Positions 23,701-34,121 of a stretch of DNA of 64,000 bases are shown here, piece after piece; position 1 is the first letter of the stretch; every line of letters begins with the position of its first letter. This stretch comes from Bromus sterilis (lineage: Eukaryota; Streptophyta; Magnoliopsida; Poales; Poaceae). The stretch lies in contig OX465596.1 of assembly GCA_950022295.1 (NCBI GenBank), forward strand, positions 4,774,001-4,838,000, given 5' to 3'. The position numbers and the translations under genes were made by a program. The notes beneath the pieces were generated by a model that was not told the origin of the DNA, made no database searches, and worked only from the letters and a program-made list of their open reading frames with translations.

Positions 23701-26700
23701 GCGTTCACGGCCTCCGCTATAAAAGCCTGAGCTCGCCGTAGAACGTCGCACACTGCACACGTCTCCTCTCCTCCTCCTCTCGCTGTGTTCTGCTCATCAC
23801 CGCCTCGTCGCGCTCTTCTCACCGTCGTGTTCTGCTCCTCATGGCCAACCGTCGCACCCTCGCCGTCGTTGAGGCGGTCCTCCTCGCTCATGCGGGCTAC
23901 CCCTGCCCGCTGGACACGCGCCCACTGCGCGGCTGGGTTCTCAGTGTCGGCGGCGTGCCGGTGCCTCATGAGGGGGCACCCTTCGACCGGGAGGTCCAGG
24001 CCATCCGCGCCTCCATGACGGAGGCCGAGCGCACCGACCCGGCGAACACGCCGGGCAACGTCGCCCGCTGGACGACCCACTTCAAGTAGCGTCGCGTCCA
24101 GGCGATCGCCTCCACCAACGGCTTGGAACCGGTGTCGGGCCGGTTCAACCGACACGGCCGGTGGCTGTGGTGGAGCGGCGAGGGACGCACCCTCCCTGCC
24201 GTCCTCGACTACATCGAGGGCGGCAATGAGCCGCGGCTCAAGTATCCGTGAAGACGACGGCGGGCAATGACGACGAGTGGCGTACTCGTGAAGATGGTGG
24301 CGACGACGGGGGACGACGACGGGCCCCAGTAATTTTTTATTTACTATTTATTATGTAAATTATAACCAAATATTATAAATTTTGTTGAATTTCGTTTAAT
24401 TTTGTTAAGTTTAGTTGAATTTGGTCGAATATGGGGTCTTTTATTGGGACCGCGGTTGGGTGGTCAGTCGATCTCGAACCACTTTTTACCGCTGAAGCGC
24501 TCCCTAGGCGACGATAAAGAGAAACGGCTTGAGGGCCGAACGGCTGAAGACGCTCTGTGCTCGCTCTCGTGCAGCTCGATAGCGCCGTCGCCTCCAAAAG
24601 CCTCCTCGCAGCTGCCGCCGCCGCCAAAATGTCCTCGCCGTCCACTCCCCGCCCCAAACGCTGGATCCCTTACCCTCCCCACTCAACAGGAAGACCATGG
24701 TTAGCCCTAGCGGCGCCGAGCAACTGGGGGCGGGCGGGGGCTCTGCACAATGGGGGTCAGACCCGCGCCGGCGGCCGCGGCCGGGAGCGTATGCTTCGCG
24801 GAACTAGCAGCGCCGGAGGCATTAGAATATCTCTAGCTTATTTAGGGGAAGATTAGCTCGAGCTCCCCTTCATCCTGCTCCCGTGAAGAACAGCGAAGGG
24901 CCGGGATTTTAATACCAGAGGCAAGTTAATCTGACATCCAACTAATTAATCTCAGTTAGATTTTCTATTGTCTCAGAAAAAAAATTATATTTCCTTTAAA
25001 AAAATCTCCATTAGCTGCACAAGGATGAAAATACACTTCAAAATATTTGTATGTCTGAGAGTAGCATCCTCTGTACTCTCTAGTGTTTACATGAGCAATG
25101 TCCCTAGCCTGAAAAAAAGAAAATGTGTGATGCCCCAATTTCCTAAAATATTCTTTTTATGAGATGTGCCAATTGATTTATGAAATACATCTCCTATCTT
25201 GAAACAGCAAATGTGGAGGAGGCATCTTCGGCCGAAAATGTATGTCTGCAAAACATGGTATGTAGTATGTTCATTAGTACCGATCCATGTTTCAGTTAGA
25301 TGTTTGAGGGTCTTGGCACATGATTCTTGTCTCAACTAAATCAGGATCGGAAGGCTAGAATAAGGAAGCAGCTCCTAGAACCTGAGTTTTTGCCATCTTC
25401 CTACGACACTGCGTGGGTGGCTATGGTGCCCTTGCCGGGCTCTCCTCAAGTTCCATGCTTCCCACAGTGTGTTGAATGGATCCTTCAAAACCAGCAGAGA
25501 AATGGATCTTGGGGTCTCATCCAAATGGACTCCCTCGTCAACAAGGATGTCCTCCAAGCTACATTGGCTTGTGTGCTGGCACTTAAGAGATGGAATGTTG
25601 GTGGGGAGCATATCAGGAGAGGTATGAACAAATATAAATTTATCTACCCTGTAATGTTGTTTTACTTTCTTGTATTTTCAGACTAATGTGGCCTTGATGC
25701 GATGAAAGTGGTACTGACTGCAGGACTACATTTCTTTAGAAGAAATTTCTCCATTGCTGCGGATGAGCAGAGTGCTTCTCCGATAGGCTTCAATATCACA
25801 TTTTCGGGTATGCTTAACATCGGTGTTGAGATGGGTTTGGAGTTTCCCTTTGAACAAACTGATGTTGATAGGATTCTTCACCTCCGGGAGATGGAACTGA
25901 AAAGGTTTGTCAATGACAGTTCTGGCATGAAAATTGTGTTGTATTTCCTTTCTGAATTGTGTTTACGCTTCAGGGATAGTTCGTTTTGAAGTCTAGGTTT
26001 TTGGGACTAGTTACATGATGGATTGTCTGATTTGTTTTTTCTCTTGTAGAAGATGAACATTTTTCAGTAAGAAGATCTATTTTTGAATGATTTTATAAGA
26101 ACATTTCATCCATATTTTTATTTTCCTTAATGAAATTGGCAACCAGAATTTGAGTATGACATGTATTACTGAATCAGAATTTTAAAACCATTAACATTAT
26201 GCATATGGACTTAATTCAGACTTGATGGGGATAAATCTTATGGGAGAAACGCATATATGGCTTATGTTTCTGAAGGGCTAGGAAACATGTTGGACTGGAA
26301 TCAAGTTGTGAAGTTCCAGAGGAAGAATGGATCATTTTTCAACTCTCCTTCCACAACTGCTGCTGCATTAATCAACAATTTTGATGACAAAGCCATGCAG
26401 TACCTAAATTTGCTTGTCAGTAAATTTGGTAGTTCAGGTGGGTCTATGTACCTTTCTTTGTAAGGACTTTGTAAGGTCTTCGATCGTTGCTAAATCCATA
26501 ACGACATTAGACTTTTGCAGTGCCAACAGTGTATCCAACAAATATATGTTGTCAGCTTTCAATGGTAAATTCTCTTGAAAAGATAGGGATATCTCGGCAT
26601 TTTTCTAGTGAGATAAAGAACATCCTGGATGCGGCATATAGGTAACAGTCATGACTAAAGAGTTGATATTTATCTTTCGTAGCTTGTACATTTCACTGTA

Positions 26701-29162
26701 TCCACTTTGCAGTTTATGGTTAAAGAGGGATGAGGAAATCATGCTAGATGTAGCAGCATGCGCAGTGACATTTCGTCTCTTGCGGATGAATGGATATGAT
26801 GTTTCCTCGGGTACCTCCTTGGGCCTGAATTTCCAGTTTTACTAATTTTATCTTTGTATTCTTCGTATATTTTAATTTAATTGGCTAATTTTTTATATAA
26901 CGCAGATGATCTGTATCATGTTGATGAATCCACTTTCCATAATTCACTTCAGGGGTATTTAAATGATACAAAATCTATATTGGAATTATACAGGGCTTCA
27001 AAAGTCAGTTTATCAGAAAATGAATTCATCCTAGATAACATAGGCTACTGGTCAGGCAGCTTATTGACAGAAAAGTTGTTCTCTGATCGGGTGCAAACAG
27101 TGCCGCACACGGAAGAGGTGCTTACATGAAATTGAAATCTCAGAGATTGATCCTATCTTTTATTGGCTGTTTAGTTTTCTATGTTTTGTAATTTCAGGTG
27201 GAGTATGCTCTTAAAGTTCCATTTTATGCCACAATGGAACGTCTAGACCACAAGAGGAACATTGAACACTTTGATGTTAGTGGTTCTCAGATGCTGAAGA
27301 CAGAACAGTTGTAAGAGTCTCGTTTCGCAAAAAAGAATAGTCCATGAAATCGTATAAATAAAGATCTTAGTCACCAATTCTAGACATTTTGCTGAATCAG
27401 GCCATGCTGTGACAACCAAGATTTTCTGGCCTTGGCTATTGAAGATTTCAACCTTTCTCAATCTGTTTACCAGGATGAACTCCTGCATATTGAAAGGTAG
27501 TCTAACATTTATGCTCTCTTTCCTTATTAACTTTCTTTCTTAGAGAACTTACAAAAAAAATCGTGGCAACAGTTGGGCGAAAGAGAACATGCTGGACCAG
27601 CTCAAGTTTGCACGGCAGAAGCTGGCATATTGTTATCTCGCTGCTGCTGCTGCCATATTCCCCCCTGAACTATCTGCTGCTCGCATGTCCTGGGCCAAAA
27701 ATGGTGTGCTCACAACTGTCATTGACGATTTCTTCGATATTGGAGGATCAAAAGAAGAACATGGAAACCTCATAGCATTAGTTGAGAAGTAACCCCCTTG
27801 GTCTTTCATTTTGTGAGTAGAGTTGGTGTCTCACACATTGCCAACAAGTTATGGTCCCTGATTATCTGATATTTATCTTAGGTGGGATGAGCACTCCAAA
27901 GATGAGTTCTATTCTGAGCAAGTGAAAATATTGTTTTATGCTATCTATACTACAGTGAACCAGCTTGGAGCAACGGCTTCTGCAGTACAAAGCCGTGATG
28001 TTCAAAAGCACCTCATCGAATTAGTGAGTTCCATTTCATTCATCTAAATCTCAATTTATTTATTGTGTTCAGCATTGACATGTTGAATCCATTTGCAGTG
28101 GCTACAGCTTTTGAGGTCTATGATGTTCGAGGCAGAATGGCGGATGACACAATATGTGCCAACAGTTGAGCAATACATGTCAAATGCAGTTGTTTCGTTC
28201 ACACTGGGGCCCATTGTGCTCACAACGCTGTATTTTGTTGGGCCAAAGCTGTCAGGATGTGTTGTCAAAGATCAAGAATACAACGAGTTATTTAGGCTAA
28301 CAAGCACTATTGGCCGTCTCCTCAATGATATCCAAGGCCTTGAGGTATTTGGGTCCCTTTTATGCTCAACTTCTATCTATGTGCATCACGTTTGCATATG
28401 TATTACATATTTGGTATAGCTGCATATTCATATGTTATTTTTAGGTGATATGCTTCGCATACCACAACAGGCAAATTTCTTCATCTTAATATAACAAATA
28501 TCTTGCATAGTAAGCAAATATCTGGTGAGATAAGCACCATAGTAATCCTTAAGGACTAAAATCAAGATGTCCAGTCATTCATGATGTTGTCAAGAATTTG
28601 TTCTTCTAGAACACACGTCTAAATGTGTGTATGATTTCTTAAGTGTTTAAAACGATGGTACAAGATGTCTCATGTTTGCTGTCAGAAGCTAGAACCCAGC
28701 TAGAATTTTTTTTTGTATCATATTGTTAATATACGATAAAGAAAATAGTGATCACTGTCGTCGCGGAGTTTATTTCTGAAAGCTGTAATTTGGTATCCTT
28801 TTACAAATTTTTGGTCTATATTACAGAGGGAAAGCAGCGAGGGAAACCTAGATTGTGTTTCACTACTTGTTCTCCACAGTGGTGGTTTCATGTCCATTGA
28901 AACGGCTAAAGAGATGATTCGGAAGTCCATAGTCTCATGTAGAAAAAGCCTGCTCAAGTTGGTCCTTAAGGAAGACAGTGTTGTTCCCAGGCCGTGCAAG
29001 GAGCTGTTCTGGAAGATGTGCAAGATACTCCACTTGTTCTACTCTCAGACCGATGGATTTAGCTCACCAAATGAAATGGTAAGCGCAGTGAATGAAGTTA
29101 TCAACGAGCCGCTAAAACTCCGGATCAGCAATCCATCTTTGCTCGTGCAATCAGAAAATTAA
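17800..29162 (+). CDS. KSL: ent-kaurene synthase-like diterpene synthase, complete (KSL-3), 7.1-kb first intron
   Basis: Class I diterpene synthase of 868 residues in 14 exons: 17800-18100, 25208-25257, 25345-25621, 25724-25904, 26220-26437, 26521-26641, 26713-26810, 26906-27117, 27198-27310, 27401-27496, 27573-27788, 27882-28023, 28099-28344 and 28827-29162 (TAA). Exon sizes match KSL-2 except the first and last. Exon 1 is assigned by homology and phase: it ends with a phase-1 donor like KSL-2 and shares the HALLLPVAAS segment. It is then 7.1 kb from exon 2, because intron 1 carries several transposons. An internal ATG at 17818 is an alternative start. DDFFD is at 27724-27738; the second metal site reads LLNDIQGLE. 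The switch position reads Gly-Pro-Ile-Val (Ile codon 28213-28215, residue 714), which favours ent-kaurene-type products. If splicing over the enlarged intron fails, exon 1 would be lost and with it the transit peptide. Confidence 0.85.
18347..18584. repeat. 119-bp direct tandem duplication
   Basis: Two copies starting GACCCACATCATATTTAGAT at 18347 and 18466, each ending in a poly-A tract after CCTACATATGCAAT. They differ at only a few bases. Confidence 0.85.
19540..19621. mobile_element. Stowaway MITE (82 bp)
   Basis: CTCCCTCCGTTCACAAATAG at the left and its complement CTATTTGTGAACATAGGGAG at the right, with flanking TA on both sides. Confidence 0.85.
20161..20244. repeat. 42-bp perfect tandem duplication
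   Basis: AGATCGATTGGAGTGGGAAG and the following bases occur at 20161 and again at 20203 with no difference, which implies a recent duplication. Confidence 0.9.
20307..20700 (-). mobile_element. Small Helitron, minus orientation (394 bp)
   Basis: Left edge A|CTAGAGGATA then CCGCGCGTTGCTGCGG (hairpin), which is a Helitron 3' end read from the other strand. The right edge ...ATGTAAGA|T gives a TC start. It shares its hairpin region (ATACCCCGCGCGTTGCTGC) and the GACATCTTGCATGTTGAGA-like stretch with the element at 21904. Confidence 0.5.
21459..21560. mobile_element. Stowaway MITE (102 bp)
   Basis: TA, then CTCCCTCAGTTTCGTATTAA; the right arm TTAATATGAAACAAAGGGG and TA complement it imperfectly. 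Confidence 0.75.
21904..22483 (-). mobile_element. Small Helitron, minus orientation (580 bp)
   Basis: Left edge A|CTAGATGATACC followed by the hairpin CCGCGCGTTGCTGCAGG. Right edge ATTATAGA|T, that is TCTATAATAC on the minus strand. It is related to the 394-bp copy at 20307. Confidence 0.55.
22567..23279. other. Harbinger-like end and spacer in KSL-3 intron 1
   Basis: TTA followed by GGGCATCTCCAACATGGGCG at 22567 is the terminal signature of PIF/Harbinger-type MITEs. The matching right end was not found. The rest is GC-rich with no supported gene. Confidence 0.35.
23280..24440 (+). mobile_element. Harbinger-like element carrying a broken ORF, right end missing
   Basis: The left end, TTA then GAGCATCTCCAGCCGCGCCC, fits the PIF/Harbinger terminal motif. 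The interior is very GC-rich, with repeated GCGCCGG words, and contains a captured-looking ORF. The right inverted terminus (GGAGATGCTC) was not found, so the limit at 24440 is approximate. Confidence 0.4.
23841..24251 (+). pseudogene. ORF inside Harbinger-like element, interrupted by one TAG
   Basis: ATG at 23841 opens a frame beginning MANRRTLAVVEAVLLAHAGY. It stops at TAG (24087-24089) after WTTHFK but continues in the same frame (RRVQAIASTNGLE, then LDYIEGGNEPRLKYP) to TGA at 24249. I recognise this as a type of hypothetical protein commonly annotated in wheat-family transposons; no function is known to me. One stop separates it from a 136-codon frame. Confidence 0.5.
24441..25207. other. 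Distal part of KSL-3 intron 1
   Basis: GC-rich to about 24800, then AT-rich DNA that resembles 11880-12050 upstream of KSL-2 exon 2 (TGTGCCAATTGATTTATGAA versus CATGCCAATTGATTTGTTAA). This shows where the ancestral intron resumes after the inserted elements. Confidence 0.5.
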
Positions 29163-29563
29163 AAGATTTTCATGTTGATCAAGTTCTTATTGATCGACCA
29201 ATAAAGTTATGGATCAGATGCAACCAGCAGTATGCACACATCTTGATTCTTCTGTGTTCAGTTAACTGTTGGCAAGCTCTGCTACATATTGTTCTTAGCT
29301 GTTTGTTACTACAATAATATGGATCTCCTGTATTTTTTTCATATTCAAATCTTTTGCTTAAGTCGATCTGCTTGGAGCCTGTGATCGGACAGAATCCAAC
29401 TTTCTTGGTGCTAAATGCTAATCAACTAGTAGCACTACTTGGGGTAGCGTGAACAGGAAGTTAGGCATATATGTATATTTAGCTTAAACTAATTTGGTCA
29501 AGAAGGTTCAAAGTTTTAAAAAACAGTCTAATGCACATGTCAAGGAATCGCCTCTACAAAGCA

Positions 29564-29641
29564 CTCCCTCCGATCATAAATATAAGATGTTTTGGATCAC
29601 TATTTTAGTGATCCAAAACGTCTTATATCACTTTACAGGGG
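29564..29641. mobile_element. Stowaway MITE (78 bp)
   Basis: CTCCCTCCGATCATAAATAT at the left. The internal palindrome TTTTGGATCACTATTTTAGTGATCCAAAA and a degenerate right arm ending ACAGGGG|TA follow. Confidence 0.75.
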
Positions 29642-29809
29642 TAGTGTTATCATCTGTCTTATCATACTCAAAATCACACTAATCTCCATCAGAGCTACTT
29701 ACAAAGCCTGCAGTCCTGCTGTTTGTGTGTCCTAGAAACAATCAAATGGAACAGAACATTTATCCAAAATTTGGCTCATGGATCCATCTGCCTGAGGTCT
29801 CTTGGATCC

Positions 29810-31009
29810 TCACACAAGGTTGAAGGCGCAATTGTCATAGCCTGCAGAGAGAGAGATCCGGTGGAGCAGAGATGATGAGAAATTCGAGATCACGATGGAG
29901 CATTTGCATTGCACGAATGGAATGGAATTGGAGGTGAGAATGAATTACTTGGGTCGCTGGTGACGATGGTGGCGGTGCCGCCGAAGTCGCAGGTGCCGCC
30001 GGCGGCGCGGGTCATCTGCCAGTAGCTGTTGAAGGCGAAGGAGGCGTGGGCGAGCACGGTGTCCGGCTGGGCGCAGGCGCCGGCGGGCTGGATGGAGCGG
30101 CACTCGGCGCCGGAGCCGCACGCGTAGTCCATGGCCTCCTGCAGGATCGGGTCCGGCACCGTCGGCTTCGCCACGCACCACAGCGCCTGCCCGCCCGCCG
30201 GCCCCGTCGGCGGCGCCAGCGGCGGCGGGTAGATGATCGGCGGCATGAACCTGCCGCCCCCTCCTCCTCCTTGTCCCCCTCCGCCAGTACCGCCTCCGCC
30301 TCCTGCTCCGCCACCGCCGCCAGAGCCTGGGCCGAAGTCGTCGGGCGGGCTGGGCAGCACGACGATGGGGCTGGGCGGCGCCGTGCCGGGCGGGCCGGGA
30401 GCGAACTCCGGCGGGTTGACGGGCGTGGTGGTGCCCCCCAGACCCGGACTGGAACCAGTGCCAGTGTCGCCGGCGGGCGGGGTGGGCTCGTTGAAGGAGG
30501 GCGGGACGGGGGTGATGGGCGGCAGAAGCTGGTCCGGGACGGATGGGGTGGTGGAGGAGGGCGCGGTGGAGGTGAAGGGCGGGTTGGAGCTGGACGACGA
30601 GGGGGGAGCGTCGGGTGGGTTGACGCAGAACGGGGCGTCCACGGCGGCGAGGCTCTCGGCGTCGAGCGACGTGGAAGCGGGAGGAGGCGGTTGCACTTGC
30701 GCCGGCTCCACCGCGCTGGCGAAGTTGAGCTTGAGCAGCGCGCTCATCATCACGGAGCTCTTGTTGCTCTGCCTCAGCGCTCTCGCCTCTGCTCCACGAC
30801 GAACACAATGCAGGTTAAGAGACGTGATGTTAGCGAGAAGTGGTCACTGGGACACACTGAGATCACACACTGTTTCCACTCCAGTCCAGTGGGAGTGGGA
30901 GCAGTGAGTGAGGTTGCTTACCGCAGTGGGTGATGGTGCAGAGCATGAGGTTGAGGAGGAGCAGGAGGAAGAAGGAGATGGTGATCCTGCTGCAGCAGTG
31001 TCGCGCCAT
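29810..31009 (-). CDS. Secreted X8-domain (CBM43) protein with Pro/Gly-rich linker
   Basis: A 319-residue protein in three exons: 31009-30922, 30788-29949 and 29841-29810, with GT-AG introns and phases that close. Exon 1 encodes a typical signal peptide (MARHCCSRITISFFLLLLLN and onward to about residue 29). A Ser/Pro-rich and then Gly-rich linker fills roughly residues 60-225. The X8 (CBM43) module starts near residue 231 with ALWCVAKPTVPDP. It shows the family pattern of cysteines (including C..CGSGAEC, GACAQPDTV, GGTCDFGGTA) and the aromatic SFAFNSYWQ. The 11-codon last exon ends SYDNCAFNLV, which supplies the final Cys. There is no hydrophobic tail, so a GPI anchor is not indicated. X8 proteins bind beta-1,3-glucan (callose) at cell walls or plasmodesmata. 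A long linker and C-terminal X8 is like the Arabidopsis X8-only proteins rather than GH17 glucanases. Confidence 0.88.
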
Positions 31010-31082
31010 GGCCTCGACAGCTCTGCACTCCACTCCACTGCACTGACAGTCGGACACTCTGACCGGCAACTTGGAGGAGGCG

Positions 31083-31093
31083 CTTGTTATAGA
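31083..31093 (-). promoter_or_regulatory. Candidate TATA box of the X8 gene
   Basis: On the minus strand the bases read TCTATAACAAG, about 75-85 bp upstream of the X8-protein start codon. Confidence 0.35.
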
Positions 31094-31099
31094 CGACTG

Positions 31100-33060
31100 A
31101 GGCTTGGACAGTGCTGTGGCGTGGATCGGCCATCGGTGTGATATGCATATATCCATCTCAAAGAAAGAAAGAAATGGGGAAAGGGTCGGTGGCAGAAAGA
31201 GGAAAAAAGGACAGATGGATCGGTCTAGTGAGCCAGGAGTGTGAAGATGATCGATGATCCTGCTTGCTTGATGATGTTGAGCTAAACTCTTTTGCTTTCT
31301 GGAGGAAATGTCCCGGTCACTTTGCATCGTGTGGAAGTGTGGTGTGCCATGGGGAGAGGGGGGCTTCGACTGACTGATGCTCCTCCTTTCTTGCTTGCCG
31401 CTTAGTTTTGGTATCTCTACTTAGCTTGCCACCCGGGCAACGACCCTTTCTTCTTCACCTCACCTGGCCGTCCTTAAGGTGCTCTCTACTTTCTTGCTTC
31501 CTTCTCATTCATTATCAGCCACGATTCGCCGACCCAGGCCACTGCTGCTGGCATCTACATCACTACATGCTCCACAAACTAAAAGGAGCTTGCTTACCAA
31601 CTCGTTGCTATTTTTACAAGCATACTACTGATAATAAAGTATGTATGTTGAACCGGGTAGAAGAACCAGAAAGATTTGTTGCAGTTTTCATTTTCCCTTT
31701 AGTTATTTTTATATTGGATTGTAATTTTTATACTTTTAGAGCAAAGCTGTATTATTTTCCCTTCATTCACAGGGTTGGAAGGTTTTAACGAGATACTTAT
31801 TGATAAAGCTCAATATTTGTCCAATATGATACTTTGTCTCCTTTTTTTTCCCTTTAGTTTTCTGTATATCAGATATTTATACATTTATTTCGAAATATTT
31901 GGACTTAAACAGGCACACGGGCTGAAATAGGCACATAAGTATGGTCGGCCTGTTAAGCTCGGTGTGTTGTTGGTTGTGCTTGTTGTGCCTGAGGGCAAGC
32001 AATACACGACACGACACGAGACCCTTTTAAACGCGAAATCACTAGTTTTAGAGTATTTGTAGCAATGAATAGTGCGCTTCCTCCGCATGTGCTAAGTTGC
32101 GCGCTCTGAAGCTTTTCCGTTTTTTTTTTATAAACACGAGTGCTTCTCGTGGAGGCACGATAGTGCCTTTTCACGGAGGCACGGTCGCGGAGGAACGAGG
32201 CACGACTCGTGACTCCCGCGGAGGCACGAGGCACGGCTCGTGACTCCCGCGGAGGTAAGGTCGTGCCTCTTTTCTTTTTTAAAAAAATATCACCAAAACG
32301 TATAGAAAAAACGTGCAAAAACCGGAAAAGTCAAAAAACCACCGAAAAAACCAATTTTAAACACCAAAAATATGTACACAAAAATTAAAAAAATGAAATC
32401 TCGAGGGATAGCTGTGAACGCGACACCTGGCGTTGTTCGTTGGATCAGGCCACGAAAGAATACTCTAGAGCTAGTTGCTCTTTTTAAGCGTTCCTAATCC
32501 TACGTTTATACCACTCGGGGTGCGTGGGCCTCGAGGTCAAGCCCACTTGTCGGCACTGATTCGGCCCGCTTAGGAACAGCTTGACCCGTTAGAGGGGGGA
32601 GAAGGGTGTGTGTAACGGGTAGGAGCACCCTGTTTTACGCTTACCCTGCGGAACTCGGATGGGAAGCAGCCCTGTCCCTGTGTTTTTGTTTGTGGATCGG
32701 ACGGAACTGGGAAACCGACTTGGGATTGGAATCTCGTACGTGTATCTATCTGCCGATCAATCTGTAGTAAATAAATACCGCAGCTTGTATCAACTCGCGG
32801 ATCACAACCTAAAAGGCCAAAAGTCTCGAGGCAGTGGCAAGGTGAGATCGATCTCAAGAAGAGGTCGCAGAGATGGAGAAGCGGCGGGACTCGTCAGAGA
32901 TGAAGATGCAACAAAAGGAAGAGCAAGAGCCAACAAATTCGAAGAAGCCGCCGGTGTCTTCTTTTCTCAACAAGATGAGCGTTGGCAGGGCTATAGGCTG
33001 GTGTGCATGATGGTGATGGTTTATCACTTCTTGTTTACCACAGTTGTCACGCAAGAAGGG
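31100..33060. other. Intergenic; includes a GGCACGA-rich repeat
   Basis: At 32140-32265 the words GAGGCACGA, GGCACGACTCGTGACTCCCG and GGCACGGCTCGTGACTCCCG form an imperfect tandem repeat typical of dispersed Triticeae DNA (possibly Mutator-related). A 44-codon ATG ORF at 32873-33007 (MEKRRDSSEMKMQQKEEQEP and onward) is unrecognised and unsupported as a gene. Confidence 0.4.
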
Positions 33061-34121
33061 CAACCGCCCTGGCCCCGAGAAAAAATGGCTCAAAATTTTA
33101 AAATATATACTAATCACTATGTTGTTATGCATTATATACAATAAAATATTATGACTTTTTTACTTATAATATGTTTACATTGTTATCAATACATATAAAA
33201 AACCTATTACATAGGACAAAATGTTGCGATGCCATTTATATAACTCAATCCATACACTTTAGAAATATTTGCATATTTAGTTATGTGCAGTAAATTTTTA
33301 TTTTATAAATTGACAGGAGACTTCTAAAGATAATGATGATAATAAGCATATTTTTATAAGTGCATATCAAATAATAAAATTTACATATGGAAACATATTA
33401 GAATGCATAATTTTATATGTATTGGTGGTTACTCTAAGCCTTAATTTTTCAATACAAATTACAAGTGTGCACATTTTTATTAAAATTTGTCTCTCGCTAA
33501 ACAAATTTGATTATAAAAATAATTAAATATGTCATCATTGGTTCAGTTTATATTCCACAACTTTTTATGCATATGCTTACTAAATCATATACTAGAAATC
33601 ACTATTGTGATATTTATTGGATCTTACTTTTTACATATATTTATAATAAATATTACAAATTATGTTGTGTGAAAACATAATTCCAGTACAAAACTTTGTT
33701 ATAAAATAAATTTTACTGTATTTCTATGATATTTAGTTGAAAACAAAACATATCAACATATATTTATTAACTTTCCATGTGTTTAAATAATGCTAACACA
33801 AAAACTATTTTTGTAGACTATAACATGATAAAAATAAAATTTAAATAACTATAAAAATTTGGTAAAAAATATATTTATTTTTTGCCCTGGGCCAAGTATT
33901 TTTTGGACCAGGCCTGGCCACAGTCTGTCTTGCGGTTTTGTTATCCGCCATACCTTTTGTTTTCTGGTTGAGGAGATCCTCTTATATTTGTAATAAAAGT
34001 CGTTATCTGGTTGCTACGTCAGTTTTGTACTAATAAAAGTCAGTCGTTATTCAGTACAAGAGCATTCATTCAAGCTTTACATTCGACTCACTGACTGATA
34101 CCACCAGATAATAAATCAGTC
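33061..34121. other. Very AT-rich spacer, probable transposon remnant
   Basis: About 800 bp of strongly AT-biased sequence lies between CCGCCCTGGCCCCGAG (33066) and TTTGCCCTGGGCCAAG (33879). The flanking GCCCTGG words suggest a decayed DNA element, but no clear inverted ends or target duplication could be defined. Confidence 0.3.

Noticed and set aside
30012..30933. Plus-strand and alternative minus-strand frames of over 200 codons over the X8 gene
   Set aside because: The X8 frame has a signal peptide, ordered cysteines and splice sites; the others are compositional.
32659..33144. 161-codon plus-strand frame
   Set aside because: No motif, hydrophobic and basic mixture, and it runs into the AT-rich transposon remnant.
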